A stretch of 64,000 bases of DNA from Plesiomonas sp051652165 (GTDB lineage Bacteria > Pseudomonadota > Gammaproteobacteria > Enterobacterales > CAMTGL01), in assembly GCF_051652165.1 (NCBI RefSeq), contig NZ_JBOFTR010000015.1:186001-250000 (forward strand), given 5' to 3'. Under the pieces are notes generated by a model that was given only the letters and a program-made list of their open reading frames with translations, made no database searches and was not told where the DNA came from. Position 1 is the stretch's first letter. The number at the start of each line of letters is the position of its first letter. Position numbers and translations under genes: made by a program. Of this stretch, positions 46,185 to 55,188 are shown piece after piece.

Positions 46185-46918
46185 TGGCAAGCCGTACGCT
46201 AAAGATGGATGTAATGCGCTACAATCCTGAGCAGGATAACGAGCCATACTTCCAGACTTTTGATGTGCCTTACGACAACGCCACCTCGTTGCTTGATGCG
46301 TTAGGCTACATCAAAGACAACTTAGACAGCGACCTGTCTTACCGCTGGTCTTGCCGAATGGCGATTTGCGGCTCATGCGGCATGATGGTTAACAATGTGC
46401 CAAAGCTGGCCTGTAAGACCTTCTTGCGTGACTACACCGAAGAGGGCATGCGTATTGAAGCGCTGGCCAACTTCCCAGTAGAGCGTGATTTAGTGGTCGA
46501 TATGACTCACTTTATCGAAAGCCTTGAGTCTATCAAACCGTATGTGATCGGTAACGATCGCAAGGTTTCAGAAGGCCCGAACATCCAGACTCCGGCACAA
46601 ATGGAGAAATACAGTCAATTCTCTATGTGCATCAACTGTGGCCTGTGCTACGCAGCCTGCCCGCAGTTTGGTCTAAACCCTGAGTTTGTAGGTCCAGGCG
46701 TACTGGCACTGGCACAGCGTTACAACACCGATAGCCGTGACCACGGTCAGGCCGAGCGTATGCCGGTACTGAACGGTAAAAACGGCGTGTGGAGCTGTAC
46801 GTTTGTTGGATACTGTTCTGAAGTCTGTCCGAAGCACGTTGATCCTGCCGCTGCTATCCAGCAGGGCAAGGTAGAAAGTGCGAAAGACTTCATGATCGCC
46901 ATGCTGAAGCCACAGTGA
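46184..46918 (+). CDS. frdB: Fumarate reductase iron-sulfur subunit FrdB
   Basis: Electron-transfer subunit. The 244-residue protein carries the [2Fe-2S] ligands in CRMAICGSCGMMV plus a later cysteine (KLAC), and the [4Fe-4S] and [3Fe-4S] ligands in CINCGLCYAACP and CTFVGYCSEVCP. Cluster spacing matches E. coli FrdB. It overlaps frdA by one base and is followed eight bases later by frdC. Confidence 0.97.
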   Translation: MASRTLKMDVMRYNPEQDNEPYFQTFDVPYDNATSLLDALGYIKDNLDSDLSYRWSCRMAICGSCGMMVNNVPKLACKTFLRDYTEEGMRIEALANFPVERDLVVDMTHFIESLESIKPYVIGNDRKVSEGPNIQTPAQMEKYSQFSMCINCGLCYAACPQFGLNPEFVGPGVLALAQRYNTDSRDHGQAERMPVLNGKNGVWSCTFVGYCSEVCPKHVDPAAAIQQGKVESAKDFMIAMLKPQ

Positions 46919-46926
46919 GGAATAAA

Positions 46927-47325
46927 ATGAGCACTATGTCGAAGCGTAAACCTTATGTTCGTGGGATGAAAGCGAACTGGTGGCAGAAACTGGGCTTTTA
47001 CAAGTTCTACATGATCCGTGAAGGCAGCGCTATCCCTACCGTCTGGTTTGGTCTGGTACTGTTATACGGCATGTTCGCCCTGCGTAGCGGTGCAGAAAGC
47101 TGGGGAACGTTTGTTGGTTTCCTACAAAACCCTATCGTACTGTTGCTGAACTTGATTGCTCTGGCCATGACCTTGCTGCACACCGCAACGTGGTTCAATC
47201 TGGCACCAAAAGCACAGATAATCATCATTAACGGTGAAAAGCTGGCCGAGTCAAAGATTGTTAAAGCACTGTGGGCAGTGATGGTAGCATTCACTGTATT
47301 TGCCTTAGCTATCGTACTGATTTAA
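46927..47325 (+). CDS. frdC: Fumarate reductase membrane subunit FrdC
   Basis: Membrane anchor that binds menaquinol with FrdD. The 132-residue protein has the KRKPYVRGMKANWWQKLGFY start and three hydrophobic spans (about 28-50, 66-88 and 108-131). The start at 46927 has GAGGA five bases upstream; a second ATG nine bases on is less well placed. It contains the conserved glutamate in REGSAIP, used in quinol binding in E. coli. Confidence 0.96.
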   Translation: MSTMSKRKPYVRGMKANWWQKLGFYKFYMIREGSAIPTVWFGLVLLYGMFALRSGAESWGTFVGFLQNPIVLLLNLIALAMTLLHTATWFNLAPKAQIIIINGEKLAESKIVKALWAVMVAFTVFALAIVLI

Positions 47326-47337
47326 GGAAGGAATACG

Positions 47338-47697
47338 ATGAAATCATCCATCCCTCAGCGTTCTGACGAACCGATCTTCTGGGGTCTGTTTGGTGCAGGC
47401 GGTATGTGGAGTGCTATTGTTTCTCCGGTCATTATTCTGCTGGTTGGCGTTCTGCTGCCACTGGGTATTTTACCGGCAGATGCCATGAGCTATGAGCGCG
47501 TACTGAGCTTTGCACAAAGCATCATTGGTCGCCTGTTCATGCTAGGTATGCTGATCCTGCCTATCTGGTGTGGCATGCACCGTATTCACCACGCGATGCA
47601 CGATCTGAAAGTGCATGTGCCTGCTGGAAAGCTGGTGTTCTACGGCCTGTCTGCAATCTTCAGCCTGTTGGCACTGATTGTAGTTTTCACGCTGTAA
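47338..47697 (+). CDS. frdD: Fumarate reductase membrane subunit FrdD
   Basis: Second membrane anchor. The 119-residue protein starts MKSSIPQRSDEPIFWGLFGAGGMW and has three spans (about 18-45, 60-85 and 97-119). The conserved HRIHHAMHDLKVH segment lies near residue 80. AAGGAAGG precedes the ATG. It ends the frdABCD operon. Confidence 0.96.
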   Translation: MKSSIPQRSDEPIFWGLFGAGGMWSAIVSPVIILLVGVLLPLGILPADAMSYERVLSFAQSIIGRLFMLGMLILPIWCGMHRIHHAMHDLKVHVPAGKLVFYGLSAIFSLLALIVVFTL

Positions 47698-47744
47698 TCC
47701 AGTATACCGCTCACTTAAGTGAGCCACTCTTTTGAGTGATATGA

Positions 47745-47774
47745 AGCCCTGAGAACCCCTCAGGGCTTTTTTTA
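47745..47774 (+). terminator. Intrinsic terminator after frdABCD
   Basis: AGCCCTGAG (47745-47753) pairs with CTCAGGGCT (47759-47767), followed by seven T residues. A separate 16-base palindrome (47709-47724) sits between frdD and this terminator. Confidence 0.92.
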
Positions 47775-47880
47775 TCCCTTAAAAATCAGCCCTATTCATA
47801 AAATATAATGCCGCAGTCGGCAGAAATAGACGTAGACTTACCGTTATCTGTCATATTTTAAGCATTACAAGGATGATCTC

Positions 47881-48429
47881 ATGCGAATGACACTGTTACT
47901 GGCGGCATTCACCACGCTGCTGCTCGGCGGCTGCACGCAAGCGCCCAAGGGCGTCACACCGATAACCGATTTCCAAACCCAACAATATCTTGGCACTTGG
48001 TATGAAATAGCACGGCTAGACCACAGTTTTGAGCGCGGCTTAAGCCACGTAACCGCCAACTATTCACCGCGGGATGACGGGGGAATCAAGGTGATTAACC
48101 GCGGCTATGATGCGCAAAAACAGCGCTGGAAAGAGGCTGAAGGCAAGGCATATTTGCTGGATAAAGCCAATGTTGGCTCGTTGAAAGTCTCTTTTTTTGG
48201 CCCATTTTATGGCGGATACCATATCATGGCGCTGGATAAAGATTACCAATATGCGCTGATCAGTGGCCCAAATTTCGACTATTTGTGGATCTTATCCCGC
48301 ACCCCCACATTAAGCCAACCCACGCTCAATATGCTGATTAAAACCGCGCAGCAAGCCGGATTTAATACGCAAAAGCTGATCTTCCCTCTTCAGCAAAATC
48401 GCCCGCAAGAAACACGCCACACGCAATAA
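47881..48429 (+). CDS. blc: Outer-membrane lipocalin Blc
   Basis: Lipoprotein of the lipocalin family that binds lysophospholipids and fatty acids at the outer membrane. The 182-residue protein has a lipoprotein signal with lipobox LLGGC (Cys18), followed by the lipocalin GTWYEIARLDHSFERGLSHV motif and YALISGPNFDYLWILSR. AAGGA precedes the ATG. Its place after frdABCD matches E. coli. Confidence 0.95.
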   Translation: MRMTLLLAAFTTLLLGGCTQAPKGVTPITDFQTQQYLGTWYEIARLDHSFERGLSHVTANYSPRDDGGIKVINRGYDAQKQRWKEAEGKAYLLDKANVGSLKVSFFGPFYGGYHIMALDKDYQYALISGPNFDYLWILSRTPTLSQPTLNMLIKTAQQAGFNTQKLIFPLQQNRPQETRHTQ

Positions 48430-48468
48430 CATGATGGTGTGCGTATGCCATGTTTTCTTGCTCAAGAC

Positions 48469-48488
48469 AGGGCAGTCAATACTGCCCT
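48469..48488. terminator. Hairpin between convergent blc and sugE
   Basis: AGGGCAGT-CAAT-ACTGCCCT, an eight-pair perfect stem, lies 40 bases from each stop codon. There is no T run on either side, so termination efficiency is doubtful. Confidence 0.5.
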
Positions 48489-48529
48489 ATGAATTGACTT
48501 ACAACGCTGCAATAGATTATATACGCGGG

Positions 48530-48844
48530 TTAACTTGAGAGTTTTAGCCCCAAAATACCAAGCACAATTAGCACTAAACTCACTATCCGCAACACAGATG
48601 CTGACTCCCCTAGCAGCACGATACCAACAATGGCTGTGCCCACTGCGCCAATACCTGTCCAAATAGCATAAGCACTGCCAACCGGCAGATGCCGCATTGC
48701 CAAAGCCAGTAACGCCATACTACCAAGAATAGTAATCGCAAAAATAACTGTTGGTAATGGTTTAGAAAAACCGACACTGGCTTTTAATGCTAATGCCCAA
48801 CACACTTCTAATAACCCTGCAATCGTAAGGTATACCCACGCCAT
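48530..48844 (-). CDS. sugE: Guanidinium exporter SugE/Gdx
   Basis: Small multidrug resistance-family antiporter that exports guanidinium. The 104-residue protein has four membrane spans, the essential glutamate in span 1 (IAGLLEVCWALALK), and the SugE-type SYAIWTGIGAVGTAIVGIV segment. The start at 48844 has GAGG eight bases upstream. That site lies just after a guanidine-II riboswitch (48853-48912), which independently supports the guanidinium role. Confidence 0.95.
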   Translation of the reverse strand: MAWVYLTIAGLLEVCWALALKASVGFSKPLPTVIFAITILGSMALLALAMRHLPVGSAYAIWTGIGAVGTAIVGIVLLGESASVLRIVSLVLIVLGILGLKLSS

Positions 48845-48852
48845 ACCCATAA

Positions 48853-48912
48853 CCTCAATGGCTAATGGGGTCGTCCCCACAAATAAGATGCATTAATCAG
48901 GTCGTCCTGATT
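48853..48912 (-). promoter_or_regulatory. Guanidine-II (mini-ykkC) riboswitch
   Basis: On the minus strand two hairpins with identical ACGA loops precede sugE: a seven-pair stem AATCAGG-ACGA-CCTGATT (48912-48895) and a five-pair stem TGGGG-ACGA-CCCCA (48879-48866). They are separated by 15 bases and followed 9 bases later by the ribosome binding site GAGG (48856-48853). Two short ACGR-capped hairpins upstream of a sugE/emrE-type gene define this class. Guanidinium should stabilise the loop-loop contact and open the ribosome binding site. Confidence 0.95.
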
Positions 48913-49061
48913 ATGTGAGGTGGTATTTATCCTAACTCACGCGATATCATTTAATATCAGCTGATTGTATCTCTTCTTTTAGATGCTTGCACCGTTGAGC
49001 TGAACAGTATGCTAACGTGATACTTTATTTATCATCAAAACCATTGTGATAGGGTATCTCT

Positions 49062-50105
49062 ATGGCAAGCTCACACGACCACGAAGAGCTGATTGTCACG
49101 CCTTCGCTATTACAACAAGCTGTCACTGAGGGTTTGCTCACTGATCCTCAACGCACGGCACTATGGCACTACTTAGGCCAACATGCTGCATCTACTAGCC
49201 GATTTACCTTTTCACAGGTGCTATATGTGCTAGGTGGGTTGCTGGCTATTGGCGCGATGACTCTTTTTATGCGCCTGAGCTGGAGTTACTATGGCCCGCT
49301 GACATTTAGCAGTTTATCTGCCCTTTATGTTGTGATTGCAGCCTTGCTGACAGAACATTTACATCGCCGTTGCATTACCATTCCTGCAGCACTCTGTGCA
49401 ATATTGGTTATCGTGACTGTGCCTATTGTGCTATACGGTGTTCAAGTTCATTTCGGCTGGTGGCATCAACGCACTGCGTTGCCTTTTTTGATGATAGGCC
49501 GTATTGATCAACGCTGGCTCAGTCTAGAGTTGAGCATGGTGTTCACGAGTGCACTGTTGTTGTGGCGCTATCGATATCCGGTATTAATGTTGCCATTGAG
49601 TCTTGCTATTGGAGGTCTGCTGCTCGATAGTGCACTTCATCTGCTTGATGGCTGGCAAACTTACCTCCCTCGTCAATACACGGTGTCACTTATTATTGGG
49701 CTAGGTATGTTACTCGTGGCATTTTGGCTCGATTTTCGTTACCGCCGTACTCCTGATTATGCTGAATGGTGGTATATCACAGGTACAACCATAAGCTGGA
49801 TTAGCCTAACTTTACTTGATAACAACAATGAACTAGGCCGTTTTCTTTATTTTCTTATCAATGTAACCATTATGTTCACCGGTTCATGGTTAAACCGTCG
49901 TGTTTTTACACTGTTTGGTATGTTGGGTGTGACCATTTATATCGGTTATCTGGCTTGGTCGTTATTTGCAGGTAGCATGGCATTCCCTTTTATTTTATGT
50001 GGAATAGGTCTGCTGGTCATTATGCTTGGGGTAAAATGGCAACGCCATGAAGCAAGGATTGCTGACTGGCTACAACAACATTTACCCGCACACTGGCGGC
50101 CATAA
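49062..50105 (+). CDS. Multi-span membrane protein, DUF2157-like
   Basis: A 347-residue protein of unknown function. After about 50 soluble N-terminal residues with a helical segment (LLTDPQRTALWHYLGQ) come roughly nine or ten hydrophobic spans, starting LYVLGGLLAIGAMTLF. The layout, with an N-terminal helix followed by a LGGLLAIG span, recalls DUF2157 membrane proteins, but that is from memory. There is no signal peptide and no catalytic motif. AGGG precedes the ATG. It is monocistronic; neighbours give no functional clue. Confidence 0.6.
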   Translation: MASSHDHEELIVTPSLLQQAVTEGLLTDPQRTALWHYLGQHAASTSRFTFSQVLYVLGGLLAIGAMTLFMRLSWSYYGPLTFSSLSALYVVIAALLTEHLHRRCITIPAALCAILVIVTVPIVLYGVQVHFGWWHQRTALPFLMIGRIDQRWLSLELSMVFTSALLLWRYRYPVLMLPLSLAIGGLLLDSALHLLDGWQTYLPRQYTVSLIIGLGMLLVAFWLDFRYRRTPDYAEWWYITGTTISWISLTLLDNNNELGRFLYFLINVTIMFTGSWLNRRVFTLFGMLGVTIYIGYLAWSLFAGSMAFPFILCGIGLLVIMLGVKWQRHEARIADWLQQHLPAHWRP

Positions 50106-50172
50106 GCACTGTAGTGAGACTTACATCTCTTTGTCATAACAATGCTAACGTTACTTGCAGTACTGGCGAAAA

Positions 50173-50208
50173 GCGTCATACGCATGAGTAAATGATACGG
50201 TATGACGC
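50173..50208. other. Hairpin after the DUF2157-like gene
   Basis: GCGTCATAC (50173-50181) pairs perfectly with GTATGACGC (50200-50208), then GCCC/GGGC can form a second small stem (50206-50220). No T run follows. It lies between the convergent genes at 49062 and 50321. Confidence 0.5.
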
Positions 50209-50320
50209 CCCATTATAGGGCCTCATACTGTCTACACTAAGATGGGAACATATTTATCGGTATCACCGAGATTGCCAGAGAAGCTGCCGATCTCGGTACA
50301 AAAAGGGCGCAATATCAATA

Positions 50321-50602
50321 TCAACCAAATAAACACAAATAAGCAGAGTCTTGCTCAACAAGCAGATCAAATGCGCTGTTTCCTGCAACAGCAAATTGCT
50401 CACCTGCAGTAAAAGTCGTCCACTGAGTTTCACCGTCTACACGCACGGTCAATGCTCCGCGCACAACCTGCATAATCTCAGGCGTACCTGTTGTAAAACG
50501 GTACTCGCCGGGGCGCATTACTCCTACTGTTGCAGTTGATTCTCCATCAGCAAAACCAATTGATTTTACATTGCCGGAAAAATACTCATTAACCTTTAGC
50601 AT
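50321..50602 (-). CDS. ppnP: Pyrimidine/purine nucleoside phosphorylase PpnP
   Basis: Small cupin-fold enzyme that phosphorolyses several nucleosides. The 93-residue protein (MLKVNEYFSGNVKSIGF, VMRPGEYRFTTGTPEIMQVVRG, FTAGEQFAVAGNSAF) matches E. coli YaiE/PpnP in length and pattern. I start at the ATG at 50602 with AGGAG eight bases upstream; the GTG at 50608 sits too close to the ribosome binding site. It is transcribed alone. Confidence 0.9.
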   Translation of the reverse strand: MLKVNEYFSGNVKSIGFADGESTATVGVMRPGEYRFTTGTPEIMQVVRGALTVRVDGETQWTTFTAGEQFAVAGNSAFDLLVEQDSAYLCLFG

Positions 50603-50765
50603 TAACACTCTCCTTGTGCTGATTTCCTTTATCGTTACTTCACGTATTAGCCGCAGTAATACATCTGCTGCACAACAATATTATGCCAATATGTTTTCTG
50701 CATATTAGATTAAATGAGCATACCATGTGTCATAATTGTGTGGCCAGAATGAAACCACTTTATGG

Positions 50766-50897
50766 TTAATCAACTGCACGCTGAATAGAGCCACCGAGTT
50801 TTTGTACATCACGGCCAAAACCTTTGGTTGTTTCACAACCACTGGTTAACAGTATGGCTAACACGGGCAACAATACCCATAATCCACGTAACTTCAT
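50766..50897 (-). CDS. Entericidin A/B family lipoprotein
   Basis: A 43-residue lipoprotein too short for routine gene calls. It has a signal peptide with the lipobox LTSGC (Cys21), then CETTKGFGRDVQKLGG and SIQRAVD, close to E. coli EcnA/EcnB (CNTARGFGEDIKHLG). Entericidins are small outer-membrane lipoproteins, described as an antidote/toxin pair in E. coli; here only one copy is present. GAGGAAAG lies before the ATG at 50897. Its presence downstream of frd-blc-sugE agrees with the E. coli neighbourhood. Confidence 0.9.
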   Translation of the reverse strand: MKLRGLWVLLPVLAILLTSGCETTKGFGRDVQKLGGSIQRAVD

Positions 50898-51327
50898 CGA
50901 CTTTCCTCTTCTTACTGCTGGGCGATACATCACTTTTTATTATCGTACAGTAGCCTTTTTTTTGCTGTTATCTGTCTAAAAACAACAGCCAATCTCATCG
51001 GTAGTGCACTCTGTTGCCGCAATTTATCCACTAAAGCCAATCAGTATCAAGTGGTTTGCGTATGACACATTGTGAACGATGTAACACTCATACTGATTTT
51101 CAATACTGCACATTTGCAATCAATTTACGGTTATGACACCTTATATCAATCTCTAAAATTACTGGATATATATCGCAAAAAATAACTACCAATATGCTAT
51201 TTGTGCACTACGCTAAAACAGGTGCTTACGCACTTGATGGCGTATTACTATCATGTGTTGACTGACACATAGCAAGCCATACTCGTATGTTCACGATGAA
51301 CAACAGCGAAAGACAAGGATGCTTTAT
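50898..51327. other. Intergenic region with a widely spaced inverted repeat
   Basis: A 430-base AT-rich gap. The only strong structure is AATCAGTAT (51039-51047) with ATACTGATT (51090-51098), followed by TTTTC on the plus strand, which could be the end of a small RNA or a terminator. I see no credible reading frame. Confidence 0.5.
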
Positions 51328-51705
51328 ATGCTCGATAACCCCGATATGATCCTGCAACAAATCCAACATCATCTTTGGCAAACGCTCAATCAGGCCACTA
51401 CGGTTGATGATTTTACACTGCGAAAGCCACGCCATCAGCGCGAAAAACTGCGCCCACGCTTTAGCCTGCCGCAAGGGTTTAACAGCCGCAGCCAGCATTT
51501 TCGCCCGTATGTTGAAGAGCTATTGTACGAAGTTGACTCTCTGCACATGCAGTCAGACAGCCCGCTGATTGATGTCAAAATCTCAGCGTTAGCGCATAAA
51601 GTTGAGCTCATTCGAAAAGAGATTCGCAGCCAGTTGCGTGCAGTAATGGCCGCAACTACGCCAGCTACCGAGATTAGCCATTCATCCTCTGCCACCTCAC
51701 CATAA
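51328..51705 (+). CDS. Small protein of unknown function, distant PriC resemblance
   Basis: A 125-residue, charged, mainly helical protein without signal peptide or membrane span. The segment RPRFSLPQGFNSRSQHFRPYVEELLYEVDSL-like (about residues 43-75) followed by a helix IRKEIRSQLRAVM faintly recalls the N-terminal half of primosomal protein PriC, but it is much shorter than PriC (about 175) and I would not assign it. The ATG at 51328 has AAGG nine bases upstream; the ATG at 51319 abuts that site. A terminator follows at 51783-51812. Confidence 0.5.
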   Translation: MLDNPDMILQQIQHHLWQTLNQATTVDDFTLRKPRHQREKLRPRFSLPQGFNSRSQHFRPYVEELLYEVDSLHMQSDSPLIDVKISALAHKVELIRKEIRSQLRAVMAATTPATEISHSSSATSP

Positions 51706-51782
51706 TTACGACAACGTATACCGTGCGTGATAGCTCTCTAATATTCCCATTTTTGCCGATTTTTTTGCAAGAAATAGACAAT

Positions 51783-51812
51783 AAAAAAACCCCGCATTGC
51801 GGGGTTTTCACT
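51783..51812 (-). terminator. Bidirectional intrinsic terminator, groESL and the gene at 51328
   Basis: A nine- to ten-pair stem AAAACCCCGC/GCGGGGTTTT (51786-51795 with 51799-51808) with a three-base loop. On the minus strand it is followed by a run of seven T residues, serving groESL; on the plus strand the T run is shorter. Confidence 0.88.
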
Positions 51813-51935
51813 CTTTTGGTGTTCTCTATTTTTGTATTACCGGTTAGGTATTACTCAGAGACAGAACGATAACGTAACTTGTCACAGCACTGCTGTATGG
51901 CTGAAAAGCCCCAGTTCAGTGCAGTAAACAAAGAA

Positions 51936-53585
<1,650 letters not shown>

Positions 53586-53648
53586 GACTCATTATTCCTT
53601 TAGATTTTAAAAATAGGGTGAAATTCTACGCAGAGCCGTAAACGGCAA

Positions 53649-53942
53649 TTACGCTTCAACAATCGCCAGAATGTCACTTTCGGACATGATCAGCACTTCT
53701 TCGCCGTCAATTTTCTCGCTCTTCACGCCGTAACCATCGTTGAAAATAACGATATCACCTACTTTTACATCCAGCGGCTTCACTTCGCCGTTCTCAAGGA
53801 TCCGGCCATGACCTACGGCTAAAATTTCGCCGCGAGTCGATTTTCCTGCCGCAGATCCGGTCAATACGATGCCACCTGCAGACTTAGACTCAACTTCTTT
53901 ACGTTTAATAATTACACGATCATGCAATGGACGAATTTTCAT
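53649..53942 (-). CDS. groS: Co-chaperonin GroES
   Basis: Seven-subunit lid of the GroEL chamber. The 97-residue protein, same length as in E. coli, has MKIRPLHDRVIIKR, the mobile loop with GGIVLTGSAAGKSTRG and GDIVIFNDGYGVK. The ATG at 53942 has GGAGAG upstream; the longer frame is not conserved. The sigma-32 promoter at 54052-54079 lies about 110 bases upstream. Confidence 0.99.
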   Translation of the reverse strand: MKIRPLHDRVIIKRKEVESKSAGGIVLTGSAAGKSTRGEILAVGHGRILENGEVKPLDVKVGDIVIFNDGYGVKSEKIDGEEVLIMSESDILAIVEA

Positions 53943-54015
53943 CGAGCGACTCTCCAAATAACAAGCTTACAGCAGGTATTCCATACCCACTCTAGGTTGG
54001 TCAATAGTAAAGGTG

Positions 54016-54036
54016 GTGACAGCTTAACGCTGTCAC
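54016..54036 (-). other. Perfect hairpin at the 5' end of the groESL transcript
   Basis: GTGACAGC (54016-54023) pairs with GCTGTCAC (54029-54036) around five bases. The predicted transcription start is about 54043-54045, so the RNA would begin within ten bases of this stem. A 5'-terminal hairpin of this type can protect mRNA from RppH/RNase E. Confidence 0.6.
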
Positions 54037-54051
54037 ACTGTGTAATAAGAG

Positions 54052-54079
54052 ATGGGGGTCAGTTAGTCAGCTTCAAGGG
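54052..54079 (-). promoter_or_regulatory. Sigma-32 heat-shock promoter of groESL
   Basis: On the minus strand CCCTTGAA (54079-54072), 14 bases, then CCCCATCTC (54057 downward), a near-perfect RpoH promoter. It drives groES-groEL. Confidence 0.92.
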
Positions 54080-54260
54080 GAAAACTAAAATTTTTTTTAT
54101 CGTACACACAGTGATGGCCAGAAAAATGATCGACATCACACATTTTAGGGTTATTACTGATAGCTACATTCATAATGAGCTGCTTATATACGATAGCCAT
54201 GTTTAGCAAACTTCCCACTCACTCACTGCTCACTGACTGCTCATCATCCACGAATATGCC

Positions 54261-54899
54261 TTAGTGATTTTGTGGCCCTTTTGTATTGGTACTCTCACTA
54301 TCAGGCGAGTCACTGTGTACATGACTCTGCGTATTTGCCTGATCTACCCTATTTTTTATCTCATCATCCTGAGGTAGCGTTTCAGAGGTTAGCACGCGGT
54401 GCTCAATTTCAATGGTTGCAGAAGCTGTTGTTTTTGCTGGCTTGTCTGCCGATTCAAACTCACCTTCAAAGGTGCGGTGATCGTTACTCTGTGTACCAAA
54501 ACCAAACGGGTTAAAGCCTTGTGTACGGTTTGCCGCAGCAGAAAATACTTGTATACGGGATAATAGCAGTAAACCAATGCCCTTTTGTACCCAAGGTAAA
54601 AGTAAAATAAGTGCAACAAAATCAGTGAAAAACCCAGGAATAATTAACAAAATACCGGAAATCACTAACAAGCAACCTTGTAGCAGCTCTTGCGCGGGCA
54701 TTTCACCTTGAGCAAGTTTACGTTGTACATGTTGTAAGGTTTGCACCCCTTTACTGCGGATCAGTGAAATACCTAATACAGAGGTCAATAGTGCTAACGC
54801 TAATGTTGCCCAACCGCCAATTTGATCAGCTACCTGTATAAACAGTGTGATCTCAATAAACGGTAAGAATAAAAATAAAAACAGAAAGAAAAGACGCAC
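54261..54899 (-). CDS. fxsA: FxsA family membrane protein
   Basis: FxsA is a cytoplasmic membrane protein whose overproduction in E. coli relieves F-plasmid exclusion of phage T7. The 212-residue protein has hydrophobic segments (about 2-20, 27-46 and a long 75-110 region) with GISLIRSKGVQ, the conserved PGFFTDFVAL and LLLPW, then a hydrophilic, disordered C-terminal tail from about residue 135. Translation starts with GTG at 54899, seven bases after GGAG. It lies between groES and aspA as in E. coli, though the transporter gene yjeH found there is absent. Confidence 0.92.
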   Translation of the reverse strand: MRLFFLFLFLFLPFIEITLFIQVADQIGGWATLALALLTSVLGISLIRSKGVQTLQHVQRKLAQGEMPAQELLQGCLLVISGILLIIPGFFTDFVALILLLPWVQKGIGLLLLSRIQVFSAAANRTQGFNPFGFGTQSNDHRTFEGEFESADKPAKTTASATIEIEHRVLTSETLPQDDEIKNRVDQANTQSHVHSDSPDSESTNTKGPQNH

Positions 54900-54986
54900 T
54901 ATGGTGCTCCTTTTGGAATAAATATCATCAATAAAGATGGGGATGAGTGATGCTTATTTCAAGATAGAGGATTTTCACCCCCTATT

Positions 54987-55008
54987 ACACGTGAGTCAGA
55001 TCACATTT
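54987..55008 (+). promoter_or_regulatory. Candidate CRP site upstream of aspA
   Basis: CGTGA-N6-TCACA with a flanking TTT differs from the CRP consensus core by one base and is about 180 bases before aspA. In E. coli aspA is CRP-activated. Confidence 0.5.
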
Positions 55009-55188
55009 ATTAACTCTAATTAGGTAACATGCAACAAATAGTGATCTAGGTAAATTTTTTCCCTGCGTATAACAATAAGATCGTCGGCACTTTCAGGAAA
55101 GAACAGTAATTTTCTCTGCCGTTTTAGATAAAAACGACATACTCTATTTTAACAATCTCATTACCCATACATTCAAGGCTTACCTATT

